This document shows positions 1-9,174 of a DNA stretch of 27,808 bases, piece by piece. The DNA lies in the NCBI GenBank assembly GCA_947166165.1, contig CAMVDK010000006.1, positions 1-27,808 on the forward strand, given 5' to 3'. This DNA is from an uncultured Porphyromonadaceae bacterium. Lineage in GTDB: Bacteria > Bacteroidota > Bacteroidia > Bacteroidales > Muribaculaceae. The notes beneath the pieces are model-generated. The model saw only the letters and a program-made list of their open reading frames with translations, was not told the origin of the DNA and searched no databases. The translations under genes were made by a program, and so were the position numbers. Positions within the stretch are counted from its first letter, which is position 1; every line of letters starts with the position of its first letter.

Positions 1-3000
1 GTTGACGGTCTCAGCCTTGAGCACCCTGCCCATGTAGCCCCTCAGGGCCGCGAGCTGCGCATCCTTGTTGCCCATGTAGTAGGCCTGATAGTCCTCGAAG
101 TTGGGATACTGCGTCGACAGCGTCAGGCGCACCCAGTTGCTCTGATCGTAGCGGTCGGGCACCACGGCGTGGCTCTTGCGGTTCTTGAAGTAGTAGCGGT
201 GCATGTAGTCCTCTTGACCCTCCTTCTGGAGCGATTTCTCGACGTTGGCGGTGGTGACGAAGTTGTTGAGGTCCTTGCAGTAGAGGGCGCCATACATGGT
301 GTGGATGGTGCCGTCGACGTCGATTTGTGTCTCGGCGCGCTCGTCGAAGAAGACGGCCACGAGGTCTTCCTCGATGGTGTAGACGGGACCATTAACGATG
401 CCGTTGCGGATGATGTTGCCCAGCGAGCGGCCGAGCACAATCACGCCGCAGTAGTCGTAGCACGTGCCGGTGGTGTAGGCAAAGTCGCCGGTCTGCTCCT
501 TGTCGAAGGTGGCCTCCTCGCCGGTGAAGTAGTCCCACTTGGTGTCGCTCGGTTTGTCGATGCCGTTGTTGAACAGGATGCCGCCGTTGGGATAGGTGGT
601 GATGCCGGCGGCGGTGAGGTCGAAGCGCCACACCTCGTAGCCATCCTTGTCGTAGCCCACGAGTTCGCACAGGCCGCCAGGATAGCGCGGGCCGGTCTGC
701 CCGTCGGGGCTGGTGGGCGGGGTGAGCAGGTCGTGGTTCTCGCCGTCTTCGTCGGTCCACCAGGCGTGGCAGAACACGTTGTCCCAGCCGGGCGTGTTTG
801 TGAAGTAGACGTAGCGGTGGCCTTCGATCATGGCAGCGCAGCCGGCCGACTCCTGTGCGGCAGCGGCGTAGTAGTCGCGGGTGTAGTTCTCCACGGTGCT
901 GGTTCCGGCGGGCCAGGTGAGGTAAAGCTCGCCCGACTTGCGCCACTGGATGTCGGTCATGTCGGTGCTGGTGGCGTTGCTGCCGTCGTAGTGATAAGGC
1001 TCACGGGTGAACCAAAAGTCGGCAATCGAGTTGTCCACCTCCCAGCTCCACCAGGTGCGTCCGTCGGCGGTGGTGACCTCGGGGAGCACCTTCGGGGTGA
1101 GTTTCACGCGGGTGTCGAAAATGACCTTGCGGTCGGGGCGGTCTTCGTGGATGCGCTCGCCGGTCGAAGCCAGCGTCTCTTTGTCGTAGGCCCAAAGCAC
1201 GGGGCTGACCACATTGTCGGTCTTCTCGAGATGGATGATGGTCATGCCGTCGAGCACGGTGGCCATGCTGTAGAGGACCACGGTGCCGGCGGTGGGATTC
1301 ACCACCACACGGTAGGTGCCGGCGGTGCCGTCGTCCATCTTGAAGTCCTTGGTGCTGCCCTGCTGCAGGGCGTTCTCGAGTGTGATGTTCAGCTCGTCGG
1401 CAGTGATGGTCCACCAGTCGCCGTTGGCGTTTGAGCCGAAGCGTTGGTCGTTGGCAGGCCAGGTGTTGGCGTCGGTGCCGAGGGTTTTGGTGAACTGGAA
1501 GGTGGCGCCGTCGGCCAGGGTGACGTTCGACAGCGTGTAGGTCTCACCATCGGTGGTGATCATGGGCACACCGGCGTTGGGAGCCCAGTGGCTGCCGTAG
1601 TACATATACAGGGCGTCGGACGCACGGCTGATGGCGACCTTCATCGTGCTCAGGTCGACGGTGATGTTATAGTAGGCCGTCTCGTTCATCTTGAAGTTCT
1701 TGTCGGCCGATGTCCAGGGCAGCAGGTCGAGCGCGGTGGGGTTGTCCTTGTCGGTCATCGCGTTGGTCACGAGCCAGAAGTCGCCTTCGGCCTTCGAGGT
1801 GAGGCGGTACTGCTGCAGGGTGGTCCAGTCGTCCTCGGTGCTGCCCAGGCGGGTGGCAAAGGCGAAGGTGGCGCCGGAAATGATCTGCACATTGTTCAGC
1901 GTGAACACGCTGCCGTCAGCGCTGGCGGTCATGGCAATGCCCGTGTTGGCCGCCCAGGGGTTGCCGTTCACGGTGCCGATGACGTACATCTGCCCGGTAG
2001 GCTCCACCGTCTTGATGTAGCCAGAGCCGCCGTCGTACACGTAGTAGGCCACAGCCTCGGTTTGCGTGATGTCGCTGGTCTGGTGGCCGTCGCCGCTGTT
2101 GCCATCGTTGAGCACGAAAGTGATGCTCTCGTTCAGCGTTTCGCAGGTGGCTTTATACCAGGTGTTGCCGTCGGCGAGAGTCTCGGTCGTCATTTCTGCG
2201 CCAGGCCAGGTGCCGTTCCACTCAGGATTCCAAGCGTAGAGGTACGGCGCGGCGTCGGCCAGCACGTAGACGGTGAAGGTGTTGTGCGTCTGCACCTGCT
2301 CGGTGGGAGCGGTGGCCGATGTGCTCACGATGCGGTTCGGGCGGTCGGCATCCTCATTGCCGGTGCTGATGCTGCTGTCGTACACAATATAAAGGTCGCT
2401 ATCGGTCCAGTTGGAGATGTTGGACGTTTGTCGTGAACCATTATTATCGCTGCTGACGATGGCGTTGATCAAATCCTCGGCGTTGACGGTGGTGGTGTAC
2501 CATGTCTCGCCGTTGATGGTCTCGGTGGTCGAGAGCTGTGTGCCAGGGAAGTCCCCTACAAGTTTGTTCCCGTACTTGTCCCACACATAGACGTAAGGCA
2601 CTCCGCCTTGCTTGTCAATCACATGGATGTTGAAAGCTGTCTCGTTGGCGCTCGGCGTGCGGGTGGCGCTCCACACGTTGGTGGCGATGTTGTAGCTAAA
2701 GTTCCAAGTTCCGCCGGCACCAATCTGGTAGGCATTGTTTCCGCCTTCGGTTGCCTGCTTGCCGGTAACCGAGGTGGAAATCACCTCGTCGCCGCTGTTG
2801 CAAGTGAAGCGTGTGGTGCTGTTCCAGTCATTGCCCACATTATTAGAGAAGATGAAGTATTCACCATTGCTGAGGGCGATGTCGCCAGAGGTGTAGTTCA
2901 GGCCATCGGTTGTGGTAAATGCCACTTGAGGCGAACTGCTGCTGAGGGCATCAGTCCAGTGCACCAGGTAGAACGGCACCGGAGTGACGTTGCCACTGAG

Positions 3001-4320
3001 GACAAAACTATGTGTTGACAAGGTGTAGGTGATGGTGTATGTACCCTTGGGCACACACCATGCATTGGTTCCTTTGGCTACGTTGCCAGCTTGGATGGTT
3101 TGACCGGGGATTACCACCTCACCATCAGTTGTTGGGCGGAAGGCATGGTCCCAGTCGGATGTAGAGAACAAAAAGCGGTTGTCGTTGACGGTGTTGTTGG
3201 CAAAGGCAACACTGCTATATGTAAAGACGTTGCCATCTTGCGAGTCCATCGGCACAAGCGACCAGTTGCCCTGGAACGAGCCGGCGATGTAGAGCGTTGT
3301 CGGTCCGGCATAGTTGGCATCGGTTTGTGTCCAGTTCTTGGCACCGTACTTGGGATAATAATAGTAGTCTGTGGCACCGTCTACCGGTGTAATGGTAGAA
3401 CTGCTCACTTCGTTGTTGTGGTCACGGACGACAACAGCCGAGGGCAGCGTTGTGCCGCTATAGGCATACTTGTACCAAGTGACATGAGTGCCTTGCTCGG
3501 TAGAGAGTGTTGCAACGGTGCCATCAACAGTCACCGTAGGTTCTCCGTTGGGATCGTAAACGTAGAGCGTGTAGCTGAGCGTGGGCGAGGCTGGAATAGT
3601 GGGCCAAACGATGTCGCCCAGCGAGCTGTCCGATTGATAGGACACACTGCTCCATCCTGTATTGGTGTAGTATCCGCCCTTGTGGTATGGGGCACTGCCT
3701 TCGTTCCACTTCGAATTGCCGTCGGCACTCATGCGCTTGAAGTAGAACGTGGTGTTATCAGTGACTGCCGAAGTCTTGGAGTAGAGATAGATTTTCCCTC
3801 CACCACGCACACTACCCACTTGGGTCATCCACACATCGGCGCTGCCGTCCCAAACTTGGAATCGGGCACCGTCTTTCTCCCAATAGGTGGTGCTGGTTTC
3901 CAAAAAGCAGTAGGCTGAAGCACTCTCACAGTTGGTGAGGTCGATGTACTTGTTGGTGCCGTTAAAGTAGTAGTACTTCGTTCCGCTCACACTGGTGATG
4001 TCGTCGGTCTGGCTGCTGCCGTTGTTGAAGATGATGCTGCACGAGTTCAGTCCCGTGAACACCTCGTAGTACCACGTTTTGTTGTCGCTGGTGGTGACGC
4101 TTTTCGTCATCGTGGCCCCCGACCAGGTGGTGTAAGTGCTGAACGCGGTGCCGCTGTTGGTGCCTGTGCATGTGCCGCTGGTGTCGAACACGTACAGCTT
4201 TGGCGCACTCGTGGCCTGCACGAACACAGTGACATCGGCCCACGCTTGGGGTGCTGTCCAAGCGAGGGCGAGCAGCAGTAGCACGCCGTGCCTGAGGGTT
4301 GCTTTAATGTTTAGTTTCAT
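1..4320 (-). CDS. Giant secreted multimodular starch-binding-type protein, C-terminus cut by window edge
   Basis: The frame is open from the ATG at 4320 to base 1 without a stop, 1440 codons, so the C-terminus lies outside the window. A signal peptide (about residues 1-29, no lipobox cysteine) predicts export. The rest is beta-rich and modular. CBM26-like starch-binding units with the pattern 'YxYxWD...FPG...WY' lie near 31-128, 563-650, 681-765 and 1165-1285. SusE/SusF-like units starting 'YIAGSF' or 'YVIGTV' lie near 342-442, 777-897 and 903-1018. From about 1165 the order of modules matches the amylase encoded just upstream, including a shared DQSNW motif (residue 1392) and 'MGR' (1430). 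By that alignment roughly 200 residues are missing. No GH13 catalytic motifs were found. It starts 41 bp after the amylase stop, so co-transcription is likely. Inferred role: binding starch at the surface or outside the cell. Residues of about 125-600 use visibly more AT-rich codons than the rest. Confidence 0.85.
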   Translation of the reverse strand, partial: MKLNIKATLRHGVLLLLALAWTAPQAWADVTVFVQATSAPKLYVFDTSGTCTGTNSGTAFSTYTTWSGATMTKSVTTSDNKTWYYEVFTGLNSCSIIFNNGSSQTDDITSVSGTKYYYFNGTNKYIDLTNCESASAYCFLETSTTYWEKDGARFQVWDGSADVWMTQVGSVRGGGKIYLYSKTSAVTDNTTFYFKRMSADGNSKWNEGSAPYHKGGYYTNTGWSSVSYQSDSSLGDIVWPTIPASPTLSYTLYVYDPNGEPTVTVDGTVATLSTEQGTHVTWYKYAYSGTTLPSAVVVRDHNNEVSSSTITPVDGATDYYYYPKYGAKNWTQTDANYAGPTTLYIAGSFQGNWSLVPMDSQDGNVFTYSSVAFANNTVNDNRFLFSTSDWDHAFRPTTDGEVVIPGQTIQAGNVAKGTNAWCVPKGTYTITYTLSTHSFVLSGNVTPVPFYLVHWTDALSSSSPQVAFTTTDGLNYTSGDIALSNGEYFIFSNNVGNDWNSTTRFTCNSGDEVISTSVTGKQATEGGNNAYQIGAGGTWNFSYNIATNVWSATRTPSANETAFNIHVIDKQGGVPYVYVWDKYGNKLVGDFPGTQLSTTETINGETWYTTTVNAEDLINAIVSSDNNGSRQTSNISNWTDSDLYIVYDSSISTGNEDADRPNRIVSTSATAPTEQVQTHNTFTVYVLADAAPYLYAWNPEWNGTWPGAEMTTETLADGNTWYKATCETLNESITFVLNDGNSGDGHQTSDITQTEAVAYYVYDGGSGYIKTVEPTGQMYVIGTVNGNPWAANTGIAMTASADGSVFTLNNVQIISGATFAFATRLGSTEDDWTTLQQYRLTSKAEGDFWLVTNAMTDKDNPTALDLLPWTSADKNFKMNETAYYNITVDLSTMKVAISRASDALYMYYGSHWAPNAGVPMITTDGETYTLSNVTLADGATFQFTKTLGTDANTWPANDQRFGSNANGDWWTITADELNITLENALQQGSTKDFKMDDGTAGTYRVVVNPTAGTVVLYSMATVLDGMTIIHLEKTDNVVSPVLWAYDKETLASTGERIHEDRPDRKVIFDTRVKLTPKVLPEVTTADGRTWWSWEVDNSIADFWFTREPYHYDGSNATSTDMTDIQWRKSGELYLTWPAGTSTVENYTRDYYAAAAQESAGCAAMIEGHRYVYFTNTPGWDNVFCHAWWTDEDGENHDLLTPPTSPDGQTGPRYPGGLCELVGYDKDGYEVWRFDLTAAGITTYPNGGILFNNGIDKPSDTKWDYFTGEEATFDKEQTGDFAYTTGTCYDYCGVIVLGRSLGNIIRNGIVNGPVYTIEEDLVAVFFDERAETQIDVDGTIHTMYGALYCKDLNNFVTTANVEKSLQKEGQEDYMHRYYFKNRKSHAVVPDRYDQSNWVRLTLSTQYPNFEDYQAYYMGNKDAQLAALRGYMGRVLKAETVN

Positions 4321-4361
4321 TGTAGGTTATTATTATGTTTTTGTTTTCGGTATGTTGTCGA

Positions 4362-7300
4362 TTATCTGTTGAGCATTTTGCTGGTGCTGGTCGAGCCGTC
4401 GGTGTAGCGGGTGACGACGATGTTGATGCCCTCGAAGGGTGTGGCGCTCTGGCGGCCGGCCACGTTGTAGAAGGTGACGCTCTTCACCTCTTTCACCGTT
4501 TGCACGGTGAGGTCGTCGACCTCGGTGACGATGATGTGGCCGGCGCCGGTGTAGCTCAGCAGGCTGAGCGAGTAGTCGGGGCTGGGTGTGCCGCCCTTGG
4601 CCACCGTGCGCCGGGGTGCGCCGGCACTGGTGTCGTGGCGCTTCACGATGCCCGTGAGCTCGTAGAGCACGTTGGGCTGGAAATTCACTGCCGACTGCTC
4701 GCCGGCGTAGATTCCGTTGTCGATGGTCACCGTCAGCGCGCCGTCGAGGTCGTTGCCGTTCTCATCGCCGTTCTTGGCCGGCACGGTGAAGATGTGGTTG
4801 CCCTGGCCGTCGGTGCCGTAGTACACCGCCCACACCACCTGGGCATACTCCATGGCCTTGGGCTTGACGAAGTAGTACTCCGTCTGCTCGACGAAGCTCG
4901 ACGGGATGTAGGTGTTGGGCTGATAGGCCGCGCGGCGGGCGCTGTAGAGCGGGTCGACGGTGAGCGTGATGGTGGGGTTGAGCGCGTCGGTCAGGCGGCC
5001 CATCACCGTCTGGCCCATCACGGTGAGGTTCTTGTCCATCATCTTGTTGATGTACTGGTCTTGCGGAATCTCGTCGGCCAGGCGGATGAGCGCCCAGTTG
5101 CTCTGGTCGAAGTCGCCGCCGCGCTGGTGGTTGAACAGGGCCGTGCCCGCGAAGTCCTTCTGCCCGTCGGCCTTGGCGCTGGGGTTGATGGCGTCGCCGT
5201 CCTGGTCCTTCACCAGCAGCCAGTGGCCGTTGGGGTCGGTGTAGATCAGGCTCAGGTCGTCGCTGATCACGTATTCGTTCTGCGTGTCGCCCTTCTGGAT
5301 GAGTCCGGCCAGGGTGGTGACGTGGCCGGTGACCACGCCCTCGAGGCCGTTGCAGGCCGAGTAGTAGCCGCCGTTGACAAACTCCAGGTTGCTGGTCTGC
5401 GTGTTGCCCACGTCGTTGCCGCCGTTGTCGTTGAAGATGATGCCCGTTGGGGTGCCTTCGCCGGTGTAGGTCCAGCGGTAGACGGCGTTGCCGTTGGGGG
5501 CCAGTCCCACCAGGTCGACCAGGGCCTCGCCGGGCCAGCATGTGCCGCTGAACACGGTGGTGCCGTCCCACACCCAGGCAAAGGGCACGCTGTAGGGCTT
5601 GTCGTTCTCGAAATAGATGTACTGCGCGTCGGGCACATAGGTGGCGCACGACGGAATCACGCTGTGCGACGAGCCAGGCTCCTCGACGGGAGTCTCCACG
5701 GCGGGCAGATAGTTCGCATATTGTGAGGTCACATTGTTGCCGGTGCTCCAGTCGTTTGCCGTCTTGGGGAAGCGGATAAACACGTCGCTGGTCGTGTTGG
5801 CCACCTCAAACCGCTCATTGGTGTTGTTGCCGTTGAACACGATGGCGCCGATGCTTGACTTGTTCATGAAGGTGGCGTAGTACCAGCTCTGGCCATTGAT
5901 GGTGGTTTTGGGGAAGCCGCTCTCGGCCCACGAGCCATTCCAGTTCCAATAAATGTCGCTGCCGTTGGCGTAGGGATACAGTTTCAAGATATTGGCCCAG
6001 TCGTTGTTATTGTTGTCGTACATGAACACGGTGATGGCCTTGGTCGTGGTGGTGTGCTTGCTGTCGTTGGTCACGTCGATGTAGCCATTGTGGTAATTCG
6101 CGTTGCCGAAGTGGGCGCCGGGATAGTAGTAATAGAAGTAATCGCCGGGAGCCGTGATGCTGATGTCGGCCGTTTTGTCCTTGTCGCCCGTGAGCATGAA
6201 CAGCAGGTTCACGTTGGTGCGGTCGAAGGTGTACTTATACCACGTCTGTCCGCTGTTGGAGGCCGTCTGGGTGAGCGTGGTGCCGGCCTGGTTCCAGCTG
6301 CCGGTGAGCGCTGACTGGTTGTTGTCCCAGGCGTAGATGTGCGGAGCGTCGTTGGTGGTCATGTTCTTGACATAGACGTTGATGCTGTTGGTGGGGCTTG
6401 CACCCTCGAGGAAGTAGCTGCGGGCCACGGGGTTGATGACCTCACCGCCCCACAGGATGCCGGCGCGCACCTGGTGGGTGCCGTCGGTGTCGAAGGTGAG
6501 CTGGGTGCTGAAGGCGACCTGTGTGCCGTTGGTGGGTGTGGGCTCCGAGCCGTCGGTGGTGTAGACGATGGTGGCGTCCTCGCGGGTGGCAATCAGGTTG
6601 ACCACCAGGTTGCCGGTATAGCGGCCGCTGGCCACGTCGATGGCCACATCGGGGTTGTGCAGCGCCTGCACGTAGGTGGCCGTCACGTCGTAGGGCACGC
6701 CGTCTTTGTAGGTGTAGAACACGTCATGGTCGATGCCGGTGATGTTGGCCGTCTTGCTGTTGTCGTCGCCGTAGCTGATGATCATGTTGAAGTTGTCGGA
6801 GCCGATGGTGGCTTCGCGCCAGGTGACACCGGCCATCTTCTTGTTGTAGTCGCCGGTGAGTTCCCAGCCGGGGAATGCGCTGGTCAGGTTGCCGTTGTCG
6901 TCCCAGGCATAGATGTAGGGGTTGCCGGTCCAGCTCTCGGGCACGTAGATGTACACCTTGTGCGAGCCGGAGGCCTGGGTGTGGTCGATCACATAGGTGT
7001 TGCGCACCACGCTGCCGGGCACCACCTTGCCGTCGACGAGCACGCCGGCGCGCAGCTCGGTGGTCTCGTCGATGGTGATGTTGACGCCGTCCTCGTTCTC
7101 CACACGCTTGCTGCCGGCTGTGGGGTCCTGGCCGTTGGTGCTGTACACCACCACGCAGCCCGGGCTCGAGGGCTTCACGTTGACGGTGATGGAGGAGTTA
7201 TAGCTGCCGCTGGTCTTGTCCACCACGGCGTAGCCGTTCACCAAGTTGGGCTTGGCGTTGGCGGCCAGGTTGGTCCAGTCGACGGTGTTGTAGCAGCTGG

Positions 7301-8885
7301 TGGTGATGCTGTAGCGGCAGATGTTGGACTTGTAGACCTCGGTGAATCCGCTTGGTGTGCCGCTGTTCACGGCCTCCTCGCCCAGTTGCAGATACACCTC
7401 GCCCTTGGTGCCGGTGATGCGCCACTGTATGCCGCTGTTGCCCTTCATCTCGGCACTCCACACGGCGGCCTCGTTGGTCACGCCGGCGGCGCGGCGCGCC
7501 AGAATCATGCGGCACAGCTGGTCGTGCCAGTCGGGGTGCATGAAGTGGGGCCAGAACAGGCACGGAGTGCCCGGCATGGCCAGGATGAAGGCGTTGGCCT
7601 CCACAATGTTGCTGTTGGTGCGGTGCTGGTAGGCGTAGTTGCTGCCGTCGGTGGGCAGGTCCTTGAAGGTGTCGTGGTTGTCGACAAAGGTGACCGCGTA
7701 GCGCTTCATGCGCGGGTCGGCGATGAGGCCCTTGTTGTCGAGGCCGCGGTAGTTGCCGTTGTTGAAGGCATCGTTGATGTAGCCCATCAGCGGGAAGTCG
7801 AAGGCCGCGCTCTGGATGTTGCCCTCGTCGTAGGTCTGCTTGATCCAGCTGGCGATGTTGTCTTGCGAGCCCCAGTATTCGCCCACGCTGAAGGTGGGGC
7901 GCAGCGTGGTGTTGTATTCGGCGAAGTGGCTCTCCTCGAAGCCCATGGCATAGTCGTAGCGGTAGCCCACATAGCCCAGGTCGTTCTTCAGATAGTCGAG
8001 AAACTTGATCACCTTGGCGCGTGTGGCGGCGCTGTGGTGGTCGATGTCGCGCGCCCACTCGCCCCGGCCGCCGCAGTCGGCGTTGCCGGTGCCACGGCCG
8101 CTCTCGTCGTCGTTGCACACATCGGCACTGGTCCACTCGATGAGCTCGCCCTTGTAGTACTCGCTGGGGAACTCGATGGAGTTCTTGTCGCCGCTCCAGG
8201 TGCCCAGTCCGCCGCGGTGGTTGGCCACCACGTCCTCGATGGCGCCGGTGCCGGCGGCCTTGTACTCGCTGATGAGTTGCCGCAGCTCGGCCTCGGTGCC
8301 GAAGTAGGACATCGGCGTCCACACCTTGCCGCTGCGGTCGGTGTAGGTCCACGGCGTGCCGTCGGCGTTATAGGTCATTCCGTGGTGGAAGTAGAACACC
8401 GGCACGAATCCCATGCAGTCGGGGTTGGTGATGGTGGCGCCGTCGTTGTATTCCCACTTCGCGCCATTGCGCCAGGCGCGCTTGCCGCCCCGGCCGCTGT
8501 TGTCGTTGCTGGTGTAGTAGGTCATGGTGGAGTCGGCCACGGTCGAGCCGCTCTGCGGCAGCCAGATCAAGTCGATGAACGGCGTGATCTCGTCCTTGTG
8601 CTCCAGCAGGCTCGCCCAGGTGGTGACGGGCACCTGCCATTCCTCGCCTGTGCCCCAGCCGGCCCCATACATCGTGGCCCATGTGTAGCCGGGGCGGTGC
8701 TGCTGAGTGGCTGAGTTGTTCTGATGATACTGCCACGGCCCCCAGGGGCTGCAGTCGGGGGCTTCCTTGTAGCTGTCCCAGAAAAATCCTTGAAGCATCA
8801 CGCCGCCGTAGCCGGCGGGCCAGCCCTGGGCCAGCAAGAGTGCCGGCAGCAAGGCCATGAGCAATGAGAACGCAATCTTCTTCAT
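4362..8885 (-). CDS. Secreted multimodular GH13 alpha-amylase with starch-binding modules
   Basis: This 1507-residue protein hydrolyses alpha-1,4-glucans by family assignment. The ATG at 8885 is chosen because a clean signal peptide (MKKIAFSLLMALLPALLLAQ) follows; an in-frame ATG also exists at 8900. The GH13 conserved regions are all present: DVVANH (218-223), GYRYDYA with nucleophile Asp311, SVGEYW with acid/base Glu336, and FVDNHD with Asp405. After the catalytic part come two chitobiase-C-like modules (about 565-635 and 745-828), CBM26-like starch-binding modules (about 640-730, 835-925, 950-1045, 1090-1180), an OB-like module (about 1185-1310), and a C-terminal beta-strand tail from about 1470 containing VTFYNVAGRQ, resembling T9SS type A sorting tails. 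That tail suggests secretion or surface attachment. It is transcribed ahead of the giant binding protein. Family certain; exact module borders and the secretion route are inferred. Confidence 0.95.
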   Translation of the reverse strand: MKKIAFSLLMALLPALLLAQGWPAGYGGVMLQGFFWDSYKEAPDCSPWGPWQYHQNNSATQQHRPGYTWATMYGAGWGTGEEWQVPVTTWASLLEHKDEITPFIDLIWLPQSGSTVADSTMTYYTSNDNSGRGGKRAWRNGAKWEYNDGATITNPDCMGFVPVFYFHHGMTYNADGTPWTYTDRSGKVWTPMSYFGTEAELRQLISEYKAAGTGAIEDVVANHRGGLGTWSGDKNSIEFPSEYYKGELIEWTSADVCNDDESGRGTGNADCGGRGEWARDIDHHSAATRAKVIKFLDYLKNDLGYVGYRYDYAMGFEESHFAEYNTTLRPTFSVGEYWGSQDNIASWIKQTYDEGNIQSAAFDFPLMGYINDAFNNGNYRGLDNKGLIADPRMKRYAVTFVDNHDTFKDLPTDGSNYAYQHRTNSNIVEANAFILAMPGTPCLFWPHFMHPDWHDQLCRMILARRAAGVTNEAAVWSAEMKGNSGIQWRITGTKGEVYLQLGEEAVNSGTPSGFTEVYKSNICRYSITTSCYNTVDWTNLAANAKPNLVNGYAVVDKTSGSYNSSITVNVKPSSPGCVVVYSTNGQDPTAGSKRVENEDGVNITIDETTELRAGVLVDGKVVPGSVVRNTYVIDHTQASGSHKVYIYVPESWTGNPYIYAWDDNGNLTSAFPGWELTGDYNKKMAGVTWREATIGSDNFNMIISYGDDNSKTANITGIDHDVFYTYKDGVPYDVTATYVQALHNPDVAIDVASGRYTGNLVVNLIATREDATIVYTTDGSEPTPTNGTQVAFSTQLTFDTDGTHQVRAGILWGGEVINPVARSYFLEGASPTNSINVYVKNMTTNDAPHIYAWDNNQSALTGSWNQAGTTLTQTASNSGQTWYKYTFDRTNVNLLFMLTGDKDKTADISITAPGDYFYYYYPGAHFGNANYHNGYIDVTNDSKHTTTTKAITVFMYDNNNNDWANILKLYPYANGSDIYWNWNGSWAESGFPKTTINGQSWYYATFMNKSSIGAIVFNGNNTNERFEVANTTSDVFIRFPKTANDWSTGNNVTSQYANYLPAVETPVEEPGSSHSVIPSCATYVPDAQYIYFENDKPYSVPFAWVWDGTTVFSGTCWPGEALVDLVGLAPNGNAVYRWTYTGEGTPTGIIFNDNGGNDVGNTQTSNLEFVNGGYYSACNGLEGVVTGHVTTLAGLIQKGDTQNEYVISDDLSLIYTDPNGHWLLVKDQDGDAINPSAKADGQKDFAGTALFNHQRGGDFDQSNWALIRLADEIPQDQYINKMMDKNLTVMGQTVMGRLTDALNPTITLTVDPLYSARRAAYQPNTYIPSSFVEQTEYYFVKPKAMEYAQVVWAVYYGTDGQGNHIFTVPAKNGDENGNDLDGALTVTIDNGIYAGEQSAVNFQPNVLYELTGIVKRHDTSAGAPRRTVAKGGTPSPDYSLSLLSYTGAGHIIVTEVDDLTVQTVKEVKSVTFYNVAGRQSATPFEGINIVVTRYTDGSTSTSKMLNR

Positions 8886-8934
8886 CGGTATAATCGTCAT
8901 TTGTTGTTTTGAAATTTCGCTATCAACAAGCGAG

Positions 8935-8942
8935 CAAAGTTA
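8935..8942 (-). promoter_or_regulatory. Candidate -7 promoter element for the amylase operon
   Basis: TAACTTTG on the minus strand fits the Bacteroidetes sigma-ABfr -7 consensus TAnnTTTG. It lies 50 bp upstream of the chosen amylase start, in a strongly AT-rich stretch. No clear TTTG -33 element was found at the usual distance. Confidence 0.55.
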
Positions 8943-9110
8943 CTTATTTTATATATTAAGGTGTCCTGTTGCTAAAGAGGATTCAATAAAAAAGCATGTA
9001 ATCGTTTGCAATCGGTTGTTTTGGTGGCATTTTTCCAGCCAATGGCCATGGCCTGCGGTGGCGGCTCGACTCCCCTGCGGTTGACCTATGCACCAGGGGG
9101 CGAGAAAGGC

Positions 9111-9118
9111 TAATTTTG
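9111..9118 (+). promoter_or_regulatory. Candidate -7 promoter element for the capsid-like cassette
   Basis: TAATTTTG on the plus strand matches the Bacteroidetes consensus TAnnTTTG and ends 56 bp before the ATG of the first plus-strand gene. A weak TATG sits about 20 bp upstream in place of the -33 TTTG. This suggests the two plus-strand genes have their own transcript. Confidence 0.55.
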
Positions 9119-9174
9119 CAGCGTCGTTGCAACCGACACTTGGCTTTTACTAACCTTAAATCTGATTTTTCACC

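Larger units (their letters stand above)
8886..9174. promoter_or_regulatory. Divergent intergenic promoter region (amylase / capsid-like cassette)
   Basis: This 289-bp gap separates the leftward amylase from the rightward small gene. It is AT-rich near the amylase. It carries one TAnnTTTG element in each direction, listed separately. The centre (about 8945-9105) holds an A/T-rich stretch, an AATCGTTTGCAATCG segment at 9000-9014 and a 10-bp palindrome GGCCATGGCC at 9044-9053. No RNA gene or small ORF could be supported. Confidence 0.6.

Noticed and set aside
169..2436. Plus-strand open frames opposite the giant binding protein
   Set aside because: They are antisense to a continuous 1440-codon minus-strand frame with recognisable modules, and have shadow composition.
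6339..8714. 791-codon plus-strand open frame opposite the amylase
   Set aside because: It overlaps the GH13 catalytic domain on the other strand and has the same Val/Gly/His-rich shadow composition.
9000..9014. Possible LacI-type operator (AATCGTTTGCAATCG) upstream of the amylase
   Set aside because: One half resembles CGTTTGCA but the other half matches at only about four of eight positions, so the palindrome is too poor to call.
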